Assembly: GCA_018223375.1 (NCBI GenBank)
Contig: JAGTTS010000006.1
Coordinates: forward strand, 1-64,000
Direction of reading: 5' to 3'
Length of the DNA stretch: 64,000 bases
DNA from: Clostridiaceae bacterium Marseille-Q3526
GTDB lineage: Bacteria; Bacillota; Clostridia; Lachnospirales; Lachnospiraceae
The position numbers were made by a program, and so were the translations under genes. Positions 33,018 to 42,564 of the stretch are shown piece after piece. How positions within the stretch are numbered: position 1 is the stretch's first letter; the number at the start of each line of letters is the position of its first letter. A model generated the notes under the pieces. That model saw only the letters and a list, made by a program, of their open reading frames with translations, was not told where the DNA came from and ran no database searches.

Positions 33018-33884
33018 TTAAATCTGCTTCATCCGATCTCTCAGATTTTCTAAAAACGATACCTTTTTCAGGCGGATCAGCGTAGTCACGGTCTCCGACC
33101 GTTCAATCCGCACCAGGTCTCCATTTTTTAAATTCACCTGGGTATCTCCGTCAAAACTCAAAAACTTTCCCGTCTCCCCCCGGCCTGTAATTTCCAGCTC
33201 GATCACCCGGTCCGGCGCCAGCACCACGCTTCTGGAATTCAGGGTGTGCGGGCAGATAGGCGTCAGCAGGATCATCTCTGAATCCGGCACCGCGATAGGG
33301 CCGCCTGCCGACAGGTTGTAGGCCGTAGAGCCTGTGGGCGTGGCCGCAATGATTCCATCCGCCGAATAATCGTTTAAAAACTCTCCGTCAATGGAAAGGT
33401 TGAACCGGAGCATGTTAAGCCCCATTCTGGAGAGGACAATATCGTTCAGGGCAATGTCCTCAGCTATCACCCTCCCGTCTGAAATCACAGTTCCTTTTAA
33501 CATAATTCTCTGCTCCAGACCGTAATGGTCTGCAATCAGCTCGTCCAAGGCGGGAAGAATATCCTCCTCCCGTCCTATCTGGGCCAGATAGCCGAGCGTT
33601 CCCATATTGACTCCCAGCAGCGGAATATTGCTTCCCGCCAGGTCTCTGGCAGCCTGGATCAGAGTTCCGTCTCCCCCCAGCACAATCGCGCACTCAATCC
33701 AGCCTGGAACCGCCTCCCTGTCCGTATACCGGAACTGCGGTCTGCGGGACCTGCAGGCGTCTGTATCGCTGGCGTCCCACACCACGCACTCACAGCCCCT
33801 GCCCTCCAAGTAGTCCCGGATCAGTTCTGCCCCATATTCTGCCTTTTTCTTTGAGTGGTTGACAATCATATAAAAATATTTCAT
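33018..33884 (-). CDS. nadK: NAD kinase
   Basis: A 288-residue kinase making NADP from NAD with ATP or polyphosphate. The GGDGT motif is at 70-74, the NE/D-type loop at GINMLRF-like GLNMLRFNLS, and the TPTGSTAYNLSAGGPI motif is intact. It lies within the leftward housekeeping block, 60 nt from tlyA. Confidence 0.95.
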   Translation of the reverse strand: MKYFYMIVNHSKKKAEYGAELIRDYLEGRGCECVVWDASDTDACRSRRPQFRYTDREAVPGWIECAIVLGGDGTLIQAARDLAGSNIPLLGVNMGTLGYLAQIGREEDILPALDELIADHYGLEQRIMLKGTVISDGRVIAEDIALNDIVLSRMGLNMLRFNLSIDGEFLNDYSADGIIAATPTGSTAYNLSAGGPIAVPDSEMILLTPICPHTLNSRSVVLAPDRVIELEITGRGETGKFLSFDGDTQVNLKNGDLVRIERSETVTTLIRLKKVSFLENLRDRMKQI

Positions 33885-33944
33885 CTCACCTGCTCCGCCT
33901 TCCCCGCCTCTTCCTTTCCGGGCCTTTTGGCCTCTGCGTTTCTG

Positions 33945-34751
33945 CTATTTATCCAGCTCTCTGTGAGCCGCCTCCACCACGTCCTTCGGGCTGACGGAAA
34001 GCTCCTCCTCCCCGCCGCTGCCGTTATTCTGCAGATGGAGGAGATATTCAATATTTCCCTCCGGCCCCTTAATCGGAGAATATTCCAGGTTCAAAATCTG
34101 GAAACCGATGGCCTTTGCAAAGGAAATCACCATCTCAATCACCTCTAAATGAGTACTCTTCTCCCGGACTACGCCCTTTTTTCCTACCTTTTCACGGCCA
34201 GCCTCAAACTGCGGCTTAATCAGGCACACAATCTGGCCGTCCTCTGTGAGAAGCTCCTTCACAGGCCCCAGCACCTTGGTCAGAGAGATAAAGGACACGT
34301 CAATGGAGGAAAACTCCACCGGATCTCCGATATCGTCAGGCGTCACATAGCGGATATTCGTCTTCTCCATGCAGACTACCCGGGGATCATTTCTCAGCTT
34401 CCAGGCCAGCTGTCCATGGCCCACGTCCACGGAATACACCTTCACCGCCCCGTTCTGGAGCATACAGTCCGTAAAGCCCCCTGTGGAAGCCCCTACATCC
34501 ATGCAGACCTTTCCGTTCAGCTCCACGCCGAAATGAGTCATAGCTTTCTCTAATTTCAGGCCGCCCCGGCTCACGTATTTTAAAACGGCTCCTCTGACCT
34601 CCACTCTGGCCTTCTCGTCAAAGGTGGTGCCGGCCTTGTCCTCCTTCTGGCCGTCCACATAGACGATTCCGGACATAATAATGGCCTTTGCCTTTTCTCT
34701 CGACTCTGCCAGCCCATGTTTCACCAGCAGAACGTCCAGACGTTCCTTCAT
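33945..34751 (-). CDS. tlyA: TlyA family rRNA 2'-O-methyltransferase
   Basis: A 268-residue protein. An S4 RNA-binding domain (MKERLDVLLVKHGLAESREK) is followed by an FtsJ-like methyltransferase domain with the SAM site VCMDVGASTGGFTDCML. Members methylate 16S and 23S rRNA and affect capreomycin susceptibility. It is 11 nt after dxs, in the usual clostridial order. Confidence 0.93.
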   Translation of the reverse strand: MKERLDVLLVKHGLAESREKAKAIIMSGIVYVDGQKEDKAGTTFDEKARVEVRGAVLKYVSRGGLKLEKAMTHFGVELNGKVCMDVGASTGGFTDCMLQNGAVKVYSVDVGHGQLAWKLRNDPRVVCMEKTNIRYVTPDDIGDPVEFSSIDVSFISLTKVLGPVKELLTEDGQIVCLIKPQFEAGREKVGKKGVVREKSTHLEVIEMVISFAKAIGFQILNLEYSPIKGPEGNIEYLLHLQNNGSGGEEELSVSPKDVVEAAHRELDK

Positions 34752-34762
34752 CTGCGTCCTCC

Positions 34763-36622
34763 TTATAAAAAATGCTCTTTTATCTTCTTTAAAATGGAAT
34801 CGCTGTCAATGCCCAGATCACTTCTGAGAAGCGACACGTTTCCGTGCTCCACATAAGCGTCCGGAAGAGCGATATTCAACACCTTAAGCTCCGGATAGTG
34901 CTTCGCGGCATAATCGGTAATCCGCTCTCCGTATCCGCCCCGCAGCACGTTTTCCTCCAGCGTCACTATCACCCTGTGATTCTTAGCCAGCCGGTCCACT
35001 ATATCCGTATCCACAGGCTTAATAAACCGCCCGTTGACCAGGGTGCAGGACACTCCCATATTTTTCAGCTTCAGGCGCACGTGCTCTGCCGTGCTGACCA
35101 TGCTTCCCACTGCCAGAAGAGCGATTTCAGACTCTTCAAACAGCATCTCGCTCTTCCCGTACTCAATGGGAGCCAGCGCCTCTTTCAGTCCCCGGTAGGC
35201 CTGTCCTCTGGGATAGCGGATCGCCATAGGGCCGTCGTAGTTCACGCCGAACTGAATCATTTCCCGAAGCTCCCACAGATTTTTCGGAGCCATCACGCTC
35301 ATATTGGGGATGGATGACAGAAAGCTCAGGTCAAAAATGCCCTGGTGCGTCTCCCCGTCGCTTCCCACCAGACCGGCCCGGTCCACACAGAACAGCACCG
35401 GCAGGTTCTGAATACAGACGTCGTGAAGAATCTGGTCGTAGGCTCTCTGAAGAAAGGACGAATACACCGCCACCACCGGCCTGAGCCCCGCCGCCGCCAT
35501 TCCGGCAGCTGAGGTCACCGCGTGCTCCTCCGCAATTCCCACGTCAAAGAACCGCTCCGGATAGAGCTTCTCAAACCTGGAAAGTCCTGTTCCTCCCGGC
35601 ATGGCCGCCGTGACGGCAGCCACCCGCTTGTCCTTCTCCGCAATCTGGCAGATGGTCTTTGAAAATACGTCTGTGTAGCTGGGATAAATCTTCGCCGCCA
35701 GGGGCTTTCCCGTCTCCATGTCAAAGGGCTCCACCCCGTGGAAGGCCGACGGGTTCTTCTCCGCCGGCTCGTACCCCTTGCCCTTTTTCGTCAGCACATG
35801 GATAAGAACCGCGTGATCCATCTTTTTCGCTTCTTTGAAAATACGAACCAGCTGTCTGACATTGTGTCCGTCTACCGGGCCGATGTAGGTCACTCCCATG
35901 TTTTCAAACCACATGCCTGGGATCAGCAGCTGCTTGATGCCGTTTTTCGTCCTGGTCAGCGTCTGAACCATGCTGTTTCCCACTCTGGGGATACTTCGAA
36001 GAGCCGCCACCACAGACTTTTTCAGCTCATTGTACCCCTCGTCTGCCCTCAGATTGCTCAGATAGCTGGAAATGCCTCCCACATTCTTGGAGATGGACAT
36101 GTTGTTGTCATTGAGCACAATAATAAAGTTCTTCTTAATCTGGGCCGCGTTGTTCAGAGCCTCATAGGCCATGCCGCCGGTCAGGGCGCCGTCTCCGATG
36201 ACGGAAATCACCGAGTAATCGTCGCCCCTCACGTCCCTTCCCAGAGCCATGCCCAGTCCCGCTGAAATAGACGTGGAACTGTGGCCTGTGTCAAAGGCGT
36301 CGAAGGGGCTCTCCTTCCGCTTGGGAAATCCACTGAGCCCTCCGTACTGGCGCAGGCCGTCGAAATTTTCCTTCCGTCCGCTTAAAATCTTATGGGTGTA
36401 GGACTGATGTCCCACGTCCCAGATAATCTTATCCTTGGGCAGGTCAAAGGCGAGAAACAGAGCCATTGTCAGCTCCACCACGCCGAGATTGGACGCCAAA
36501 TGTCCTCCTGTGCGGCTGATCTTCTCAATCAGAAAGCTGCGGATTTCCTCCGCCAGAACCGCAAGCTCCCCGTCCTTCAGCTTTTTAATGTCGTCCGGCC
36601 CATTGATTCTTTCCAAAATCAC
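34763..36622 (-). CDS. dxs: 1-deoxy-D-xylulose-5-phosphate synthase
   Basis: A 619-residue thiamine-diphosphate enzyme starting the MEP isoprenoid pathway from pyruvate and glyceraldehyde-3-phosphate. Visible features: WDVGHQSYTHKILSGR, the ThDP motif VIGDGALTGGMAYEALNNA with its downstream VLNDNNMSISKNVG, and the transketolase-like VGIAEEHAVTSAAGMA. It sits directly downstream of ispA, so supply and use of isoprenoid units are co-expressed. Confidence 0.97.
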   Translation of the reverse strand: MILERINGPDDIKKLKDGELAVLAEEIRSFLIEKISRTGGHLASNLGVVELTMALFLAFDLPKDKIIWDVGHQSYTHKILSGRKENFDGLRQYGGLSGFPKRKESPFDAFDTGHSSTSISAGLGMALGRDVRGDDYSVISVIGDGALTGGMAYEALNNAAQIKKNFIIVLNDNNMSISKNVGGISSYLSNLRADEGYNELKKSVVAALRSIPRVGNSMVQTLTRTKNGIKQLLIPGMWFENMGVTYIGPVDGHNVRQLVRIFKEAKKMDHAVLIHVLTKKGKGYEPAEKNPSAFHGVEPFDMETGKPLAAKIYPSYTDVFSKTICQIAEKDKRVAAVTAAMPGGTGLSRFEKLYPERFFDVGIAEEHAVTSAAGMAAAGLRPVVAVYSSFLQRAYDQILHDVCIQNLPVLFCVDRAGLVGSDGETHQGIFDLSFLSSIPNMSVMAPKNLWELREMIQFGVNYDGPMAIRYPRGQAYRGLKEALAPIEYGKSEMLFEESEIALLAVGSMVSTAEHVRLKLKNMGVSCTLVNGRFIKPVDTDIVDRLAKNHRVIVTLEENVLRGGYGERITDYAAKHYPELKVLNIALPDAYVEHGNVSLLRSDLGIDSDSILKKIKEHFL

Positions 36623-36641
36623 GGCTTCACCTTCTCTCCCA

Positions 36642-37529
36642 TTATTTTTCCCTGTGTATCAGGAGGCGAATCAGCGCTTCCAGGAACTCGTTCCGGCCGG
36701 GAAGGCCAGCCAGAAGCTTTAACGCGTCGTCTGACAGCCTCTCCACCTCCGCTTTCGCCTTCTCCATTCCCTCCAGCGTCACATAAGTGGTTTTATTGTT
36801 CTTCTCATCGCTTCCTACCGGCTTTCCCAAAACCTCCTGGCTGCTGGTCACATCCAGAATATCGTCCTGAATCTGGAAGGCCAGTCCCACGTTCGCGGCG
36901 ATTCTCTCCACCGTTTGAAGCTCCTCTTTGGACGCTCCGGCTAGTACCGCTCCAATCATCATGGAGGCCTCTAACAGGGCGCCTGTCTTCAGCTGGTAGA
37001 TAAAATCCAGCTGTTCCCTGGAAACCGGCTGATTAGTCAGCTCCACATCCACCGTCTGGCCTCCAATCATGCCGTAAATTCCTGTTTTTTCGGCCAGAAT
37101 GCCAATGCACCGTCCCACCCGGTCTGCATGGGCCGTCATGGCAAAGGCGCGGCTGGCCGTCTCAATGGCATAGATTAAAAGAGCGTCCCCGGACAGCACC
37201 GCCATATCGTAGCCATACGCTACCCAGGTCGTCTTTCTGCCTCTCCGGTACTCGTCGTTGTCCATACAGGGAAGATCGTCGTGAATCAGGGAGGAAGTGT
37301 GAATCATCTCAATGGCCGCCATAAAGGGCTCTATTTCCTTCCCTGTTCCGCCAAACAGCCGGTAAACCTCCCGCATCAGCAGAGGGCGCAGCCGCTTCCC
37401 GCCAGCCTTCACACTGTAATTCATCGCCTCGAAAATCGTCTTCTGGTGTCCCTCTTCCTTCGGGAGAAAGGAGTACACCACGTCCTCCGTCTCCTTTGTA
37501 TACTGTAAAAGCTGTTCTCTAAGCTCCAT
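36642..37529 (-). CDS. ispA: Farnesyl/geranyl diphosphate synthase
   Basis: A 295-residue trans-prenyl synthase of the FPP/GPP class. The first aspartate-rich motif is LIHDDLPCMDNDEYRRG, the second QIQDDILD, with GGKRLRP at the N-terminus. It makes the C15 precursor for undecaprenyl phosphate and quinone synthesis. Its start overlaps the xseB end by 11 nt, indicating coupling. Confidence 0.94.
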   Translation of the reverse strand: MELREQLLQYTKETEDVVYSFLPKEEGHQKTIFEAMNYSVKAGGKRLRPLLMREVYRLFGGTGKEIEPFMAAIEMIHTSSLIHDDLPCMDNDEYRRGRKTTWVAYGYDMAVLSGDALLIYAIETASRAFAMTAHADRVGRCIGILAEKTGIYGMIGGQTVDVELTNQPVSREQLDFIYQLKTGALLEASMMIGAVLAGASKEELQTVERIAANVGLAFQIQDDILDVTSSQEVLGKPVGSDEKNNKTTYVTLEGMEKAKAEVERLSDDALKLLAGLPGRNEFLEALIRLLIHREK

Positions 37530-37764
37530 AGTCTCCTCCCATCTCGTCGATCACCAGAATCTGCTTTTCCACCCGGTCAATCTTTCCTGAGCAGGCCTTT
37601 ACCAGCCGCATTCCCTCTTCATAGTACCGAAACGAATCCTCCAGAGAGCTGCTGCCGTCCTCCAGGCCTCCTATCACCTGGTTCAGCCGCTCAAACAGCT
37701 CCTCAATGGAGCAGGCCTCTAATTCCTCCTGGTTCGGTTCTGGCAGACGTCCCTTCTCTTCCAT
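37519..37764 (-). CDS. xseB: Exodeoxyribonuclease VII small subunit
   Basis: An 81-residue protein with the XseB core EELFERLNQVIGGLEDGSSS and YYEEGMRLVKACSGKID. It binds XseA to form the single-strand exonuclease. It is 18 nt after xseA and overlaps ispA. Confidence 0.93.
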   Translation of the reverse strand: MEEKGRLPEPNQEELEACSIEELFERLNQVIGGLEDGSSSLEDSFRYYEEGMRLVKACSGKIDRVEKQILVIDEMGGDYGA

Positions 37765-37782
37765 GACTTTTTCCTCTCTTCT

Positions 37783-39006
37783 CTATTCTCCATGGCAGTC
37801 CCGGCGGCTGTAGGGAAACACAGCTTCCACTCTGGCGTCAATCCGCCCGTCCGCCGTCCTGACCTCAATCTTCTCTCCAGGCATTACCTTATTTACAGAA
37901 TCTACCCTCTTTCCAGTCTCATCCGTCACAAAGCCAAAGCCCTGGCTCAGCTTTTTCAGCGGAGAGCATCCTTCCAGCCTTCCGCTTAAAAGGGCAAGGC
38001 GCTGCCTGTATTCCGACAGCCTCTTTTCCATCAGCCGTTTCAGATCGTCCTGAGCAGAAATGAGCCGCTGCCGCTTTTCATTGACCTGCCGTTTGGGATC
38101 GTGGAGGCGCAGACGCAGCCGGTACTGCTCCAGACGGCCGGACGCCTCCTCTGTTTTCCGGAACAGCCCCCGCCTGAGAAGCTCCCCGGCTCCTGAGAGC
38201 TGTTCCTTAAACTGGCGGTAGTCGAACACAGCCAGCTCTGCCGCCGCTGACGGCGTGGGGGCCCGCAGATCCGCCACATAATCGGCAATCGTCACATCCG
38301 TCTCATGTCCCACCGCGGAAATCACCGGGGTATTGCATGAAAAAATAGCTCTGGCCACAATCTCCTCGTTAAAGGCCCACAAATCCTCAATGGAGCCGCC
38401 GCCTCTTCCCGCGATGATTACGTCCACTCCCAGCTGATCCAGCCGTTCGATTCCCATGGCAATACTCTCCGCCGCCCCGTCTCCCTGGACCTTGGCCGGG
38501 TATAAAATCAGCTGGACATAGGGGTTCCTTCTGTGAGAAATATTCATAATATCACGGATGGCGGCTCCTGTGCTGGCAGTCACCACCCCCACCGTCCTGG
38601 CGAACATGGGGATGGGACGCTTATATTCTCTGGCAAACATGCCCATCTCTTCCAGCTGGTTCCTGAGAGCCTCGAACCGCTTAAACAGATCCCCCGCCCC
38701 GGAAAGCTCAATCTGCTGGGCATAGAGCTGATATCTTCCGTCTCTTTCATAGACCTCCACGCTGCCCTTCACCACCACCTGCTGCCCGTCCTGCATCTGA
38801 AAAGGAAGCCCCTTTCTTCTGCTCGCAAACATGACGGCCTGGATCGCAGCCAGCCCGTCTTTCAAGGTAAAATAAATATGGCCGGAGGTGTGGTACTTGC
38901 AGTTGGATACCTCCCCCTTGATTGAAATGCGGTTCAGGGCAAAATCCTGGGAAAACATATTTTTAATATAGGCGTTTACCTGGGACACTGAGTAAATGCT
39001 TGCCAT
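37783..39006 (-). CDS. xseA: Exodeoxyribonuclease VII large subunit
   Basis: A 407-residue protein. The N-terminal OB fold (SVSQVNAYIKNMF, GEVSNCKYHTSGHIYFTLKD) is followed by the catalytic part with VGVVTASTGAAIRDI, IIAGRGGGSIEDLWAFNEE and GHETDVTIADYVADLRAPTP, then coiled coil. The folD gene that lies between nusB and xseA in Bacillus is absent here. GGAGG precedes the ATG. Confidence 0.96.
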   Translation of the reverse strand: MASIYSVSQVNAYIKNMFSQDFALNRISIKGEVSNCKYHTSGHIYFTLKDGLAAIQAVMFASRRKGLPFQMQDGQQVVVKGSVEVYERDGRYQLYAQQIELSGAGDLFKRFEALRNQLEEMGMFAREYKRPIPMFARTVGVVTASTGAAIRDIMNISHRRNPYVQLILYPAKVQGDGAAESIAMGIERLDQLGVDVIIAGRGGGSIEDLWAFNEEIVARAIFSCNTPVISAVGHETDVTIADYVADLRAPTPSAAAELAVFDYRQFKEQLSGAGELLRRGLFRKTEEASGRLEQYRLRLRLHDPKRQVNEKRQRLISAQDDLKRLMEKRLSEYRQRLALLSGRLEGCSPLKKLSQGFGFVTDETGKRVDSVNKVMPGEKIEVRTADGRIDARVEAVFPYSRRDCHGE

Positions 39007-39019
39007 GGAACGCCTCCAT

Positions 39020-39463
39020 CTACACTAATTTTGCCAGAATTCCATTTACGAAAGCCGGAGACTCGTCTCCGCCAAATTTTTTCGCCAGCTCCACCGCCTC
39101 GTTAATGGCAACCTTGTCCGGAACCTCCTCGTCAAAGCGGATCTCAAACAGCGCCAGGCGCAGAATCGTAAGCTCCACCTTTCCCATGCGGCGGGTGCTC
39201 CAGCCCTTGGCAGTCTCGTCAATAGCAGCGTCCAGCTCCGGACGCTTCTCCAGCACCTTCTCCACCTTAGTCTTCACATAGCCGCTGTCGTAAACGTCCA
39301 GCTCCGGGCAGTGAATCAGTTCATAAACGCCCTCCGGTGTGTAATCATCCTCTCTGGGCTCTGTAAAATACTGCTCTATCTGCTCCCTGGTCTCTCCCTC
39401 GGAATAAAAATCAGCGCAGAACAGCAGTTTAAAGCAGTGTTCACGCAATTCTCTTCTGGTCAT
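39020..39463 (-). CDS. nusB: Transcription antitermination factor NusB
   Basis: A 147-residue all-helical protein of rRNA antitermination. The N-terminal TRRELREHCFKLLFCADF and the C-terminal AINEAVELAKKFGGDESPAFVNGIL are family signatures. It is the first gene of the leftward block. In many Firmicutes asp23 is next door; here 6.8 kb intervene. Confidence 0.95.
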   Translation of the reverse strand: MTRRELREHCFKLLFCADFYSEGETREQIEQYFTEPREDDYTPEGVYELIHCPELDVYDSGYVKTKVEKVLEKRPELDAAIDETAKGWSTRRMGKVELTILRLALFEIRFDEEVPDKVAINEAVELAKKFGGDESPAFVNGILAKLV

Positions 39464-39568
39464 AAAACGTATCCTCCTGATTTCTTCTGTCTTGGTCAGC
39501 CATTCACAATCGACTATTACTCTAATTTATCATTATAACTGAATCGGAGGGATTCTACAATAGTTACG

Positions 39569-39612
39569 CAAAACTTTTGCAGAGCGCAAAACTTTTTACT
39601 GTAAAACTTTTT
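39569..39612. repeat. Three AAAACTTTT repeats upstream of the carboxypeptidase gene
   Basis: CAAAACTTTT occurs at 39569-39578 and 39587-39596, and TAAAACTTTTT at 39602-39612. Each unit is itself near-palindromic. They lie just upstream of the -35 at 39626 and may be operators or an upstream AT-rich promoter element. Confidence 0.4.
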
Positions 39613-39625
39613 CCTCCTCTAACCG

Positions 39626-39654
39626 TTTACAGCTTTCTCCTTTCACGGTATACT
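39626..39654 (+). promoter_or_regulatory. Promoter of the DacF-like gene
   Basis: TTTACA (39626-39631), 17-nt spacer, TATACT (39649-39654); a second TATACT follows at 39660-39665. Confidence 0.65.
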
Positions 39655-39709
39655 AACGGTATACTATAAGATAGAAGTTTTACGACAGAATTTTGGAGGA
39701 ATAACAAGA

Positions 39710-41365
39710 ATGAAAGCAAAACGGATCATAAAATCAGGACTGGCCCTGCTTCTTTCCATGCAGCTGGCCCTGATGTCCTGCATCACTGCTCTGGCCGCTC
39801 CGGAGTGGCCAAGCGGTACCGGCGTTCTGGCTGATATTGGAATTGCAGTGGACGCAGATTCCGGCGCTGTGCTCTTTGGACAGGGAATTCACGAGCTGAC
39901 GCCGCCGGCCAGTATTACAAAGCTTCTCACCGCTCTGGTGGTAGTGGAGAACAGCAGCATGGACGACATGGTTACCTTCTCCTACGACGCGGTCAACAAT
40001 GTGGAGTCTGGAAGCGGCAATAAGAAAAACATTGCCGAGGGAGACAAGCTTTCCGTCAAGGACTGCCTTTACCTGCTCCTTCTCCAGTCCAGCAACCAGG
40101 CTGCCAACGCTCTGGCGGAGCATGTGGCTGGAAGCCGTGACGCCTTCGCAGACATGATGAACGAAAAGGTAAAGGAGCTTGGCTGCACCGACGGCACTCA
40201 TTTTGCCAACCCGTCAGGATTAAACGACGATACCCAGGTAGTATCTGCCTACGATATGGCTATTATCGCCCAGGCTGCCTTTAACAATTCAGACGTATTG
40301 GAAATTTCCAGTACCAAGTCCTATAAGCTGGCTCCCACTCAGAATAACCCAAGCGGAGCCACCTGCGCCAACGAGCACCGCCTGATTATCACAGACGACG
40401 AGACAAGCGAGCTCTACTGCCCGGAAGCGAAGGCAGGAAAAACAGGATACACCTCCCTGGCCGGCAATACCCTCGTCACCTACGGAGAGAAAGACGGCAG
40501 ACGGGTAATTTCCGTCGTTTTAAAAGGACAGCCCTCTCCCAACTATTTCCTGGATGGAAAAACGCTGCTGCAGTTTGGTTTTGAGAATTTCCAGAACGTA
40601 TCCATCCCGGACAATGAGACGAAATATGTGACTGGCGAAGAAACGGTTTCCATTAACGGAGCTGACTTTCAGCCAGATGAACTGGAACTGGAATCTGGCG
40701 CTGTAATCACCCTTCCAAAGGACGCCGCCTTCTCAGACGCTTCCATGGAACTGGTGACAGAACTGCCCGAGCAGCATCCAGAGCGGGCCATCGCTCTTTT
40801 ACAGTACACCTACAATGACCGGAAAATTGGACAGGCCTACCTTCTGGCCAAGGAAGGCTCTCTCCCTGCATCCAGTGAAGAGACTGACGGCGCCGCGCCG
40901 GAGGAAAAGCCTGGCGGCAAAACCGACGCCTCCGATCAGAAGGACGGCAAAGAAGGCGGCATCGCCCTTCCTCCCCTCTCCCTTCCGGTTATAGGTATCT
41001 GCCTTCTGGTCTTCGCAGTACTTCTCCTGAGCGCCTATACGCTCTATACGAAAAAGAAAGAGGCGGAGGAGTTACGGCGGCGGCACGAACGGCGTATGCA
41101 GAGACTTAAAGAGGAAAATTATACGGAAGAGGAATTCTACGAGCTTCTCGGCAGGGAAAAAGAACGCCTGGCCGGAAAGCGCAGCCAGAAACGCTCCTCT
41201 GGCAGCCGCCCGAAAAAGGCGGAAAAAAAAGCCCGCAGCCCGAAACAGATGAGAACAGAGGACGAATCCCCGGATGAGAGCCTGGAGAACCTGGACGACC
41301 TGTTCTTTGAAGAGCCTGATTCTTCAGAAGAGAAAGAGAACAAACAGAATAACTTTGAGATTTAA
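39710..41365 (+). CDS. D-alanyl-D-alanine carboxypeptidase with a long cytoplasmic tail
   Basis: A 551-residue low-molecular-weight penicillin-binding protein of peptidase family S11. A signal peptide of about 30 residues is followed by the catalytic domain with SITK (68-71), SSN (127-129) and KTG (244-246), and a PBP5-like beta domain (about 290-380). A Glu/Lys-rich linker and a membrane helix near 425-445 come next. The last 105 residues form a very charged cytoplasmic tail (KKKEAEELRRRHERRMQRLK... ending in acidic residues). Usual DacF-type enzymes end with a short amphipathic anchor. It trims the terminal D-Ala of peptidoglycan. GGAGGA lies 8-9 nt before the ATG. Confidence 0.92.
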   Translation: MKAKRIIKSGLALLLSMQLALMSCITALAAPEWPSGTGVLADIGIAVDADSGAVLFGQGIHELTPPASITKLLTALVVVENSSMDDMVTFSYDAVNNVESGSGNKKNIAEGDKLSVKDCLYLLLLQSSNQAANALAEHVAGSRDAFADMMNEKVKELGCTDGTHFANPSGLNDDTQVVSAYDMAIIAQAAFNNSDVLEISSTKSYKLAPTQNNPSGATCANEHRLIITDDETSELYCPEAKAGKTGYTSLAGNTLVTYGEKDGRRVISVVLKGQPSPNYFLDGKTLLQFGFENFQNVSIPDNETKYVTGEETVSINGADFQPDELELESGAVITLPKDAAFSDASMELVTELPEQHPERAIALLQYTYNDRKIGQAYLLAKEGSLPASSEETDGAAPEEKPGGKTDASDQKDGKEGGIALPPLSLPVIGICLLVFAVLLLSAYTLYTKKKEAEELRRRHERRMQRLKEENYTEEEFYELLGREKERLAGKRSQKRSSGSRPKKAEKKARSPKQMRTEDESPDESLENLDDLFFEEPDSSEEKENKQNNFEI

Positions 41366-41376
41366 AATTTTATATA

Positions 41377-41433
41377 AAGAGGACATATTTCTACGCTTCA
41401 ACGAAAGCCGCAGAATCCATGTCCTCTTTTTTT
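41377..41433 (+). terminator. Terminator after the carboxypeptidase gene
   Basis: AAGAGGACAT pairs with ATGTCCTCTT, then TTTTTTG; loop of about 32 nt. Confidence 0.75.
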
Positions 41434-41662
41434 GTATGCGTCCCTGTAAATATCTGACACTACAGTATTTCTTTGAAAAACCGCTGCAAAATCGAAAAAA
41501 GACAGGAAAATTTGAAGTTGTAAGGAAATCTTTATAGTATCCCGTCAGTAATTCTTTTATAATGATAATAGGTTAGCTCATTCTGAAGGCGGGCAATGGA
41601 AACTGATGACCTATGGATATTAAAGAACCTACAGATAAGAAGCTGATGGGGAGGATACATAG

Positions 41663-41872
41663 ATGGGTACAGTAGTTCTTTATAATATTATTTCTCTTAT
41701 TGTCATCTTTGTTTTAGTTTTTGCCCTAAAAATTGTCAATAAGAGTGATTTAAGAAGAAATCAACAACTTATTATTAAAGTCATTGCGGCTATCTTAATT
41801 GTTTGTGTGATAACATTTATACTTTTTATTGATGCAATAGCAGTTGGCATTATAGGACTGGTTCCAAATTAA
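41663..41872 (+). CDS. Small two-helix membrane protein
   Basis: A 69-residue protein with two hydrophobic segments (about 5-22 and 37-58) joined by the polar KIVNKSDLRRNQQLI. Family unknown. GGGGAGG lies 9 nt before the ATG. It is the first of a row of AT-rich genes whose composition differs from the flanks. The layout resembles the small accessory proteins of acquired clusters, but no function can be read from it. Confidence 0.55.
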   Translation: MGTVVLYNIISLIVIFVLVFALKIVNKSDLRRNQQLIIKVIAAILIVCVITFILFIDAIAVGIIGLVPN

Positions 41873-41937
41873 CAATTTCAACTTATCAGAATGCTAAACG
41901 CAGTAAAAAAACAGAACATATTAAGAGGTGTTTGAAT

Positions 41938-42564
41938 ATGCCAGCATATTTTTCTTTGACATTTGAACTGAAAAAAACTCATGATGCCATCGGCGCTTTT
42001 TGCCGGGCTTTAATTCATTCTGGACTTACATTTAAGAGCGGATATTGGGGATTTGAAAACGATTCTTTTGAAGATATGATTCAATGGAATCAAAAGAAAT
42101 TAGATGAAAACTTTGAACTTGGAGAGAAGGAACACCACTCACATGATTATAAACAATTTGTGTTTGATTATTTCGAATTTTCAGAGGTCAGATTATTTAT
42201 TATGAATAACCAAAAAGAATCTACCTTTACGTTTGAATTAATTGTACCAGAAGACGATTTAGGAGAATATGAGGAGAAGGAAAATGGGAAATATTCTGTA
42301 CAGAGAAACACAAAACGCATGGAGCAGTTGAAATCTCTGGCAAAAAATGTATGGATTCATTCTTCTGTTTTGGCGATACAGACAAGCTGGGAGTGTTCTT
42401 CTTGTCCTCCAGCGGCAGAAAAAATTGCAGCTGGCATGAAACCACAGGCGGAACCATTTTGTATTCTTAATTCTTCTTCTCTAAAAAATGAAACGGATTT
42501 TGTTTTTGAAAGTCTTGAACGAAACGGTGTATTAATCGAAAATATAACACAATGGAACTATTAA
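41938..42564 (+). CDS. Unknown cytoplasmic protein in AT-rich block
   Basis: A 208-residue acidic protein without signal or membrane segment. I do not recognise a family. It begins with a beta-rich stretch (PAYFSLTFELKKTHDAIGAF), has aromatic-rich patches (KSGYWGFENDSFEDM, YKQFVFDYFEF) and a later CSSCPP motif. The size and composition are like many immunity or polymorphic-toxin neighbour proteins, but there is no direct evidence. The start at 41938 follows AGAGGTG by 7 nt; an in-frame TTG two codons earlier is disfavoured. Confidence 0.6.
   Translation: MPAYFSLTFELKKTHDAIGAFCRALIHSGLTFKSGYWGFENDSFEDMIQWNQKKLDENFELGEKEHHSHDYKQFVFDYFEFSEVRLFIMNNQKESTFTFELIVPEDDLGEYEEKENGKYSVQRNTKRMEQLKSLAKNVWIHSSVLAIQTSWECSSCPPAAEKIAAGMKPQAEPFCILNSSSLKNETDFVFESLERNGVLIENITQWNY

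Noticed and set aside
33885..33944. Small gene between nadK and tlyA
   Set aside because: The 60-nt gap is too short and holds no start with a ribosome binding site.
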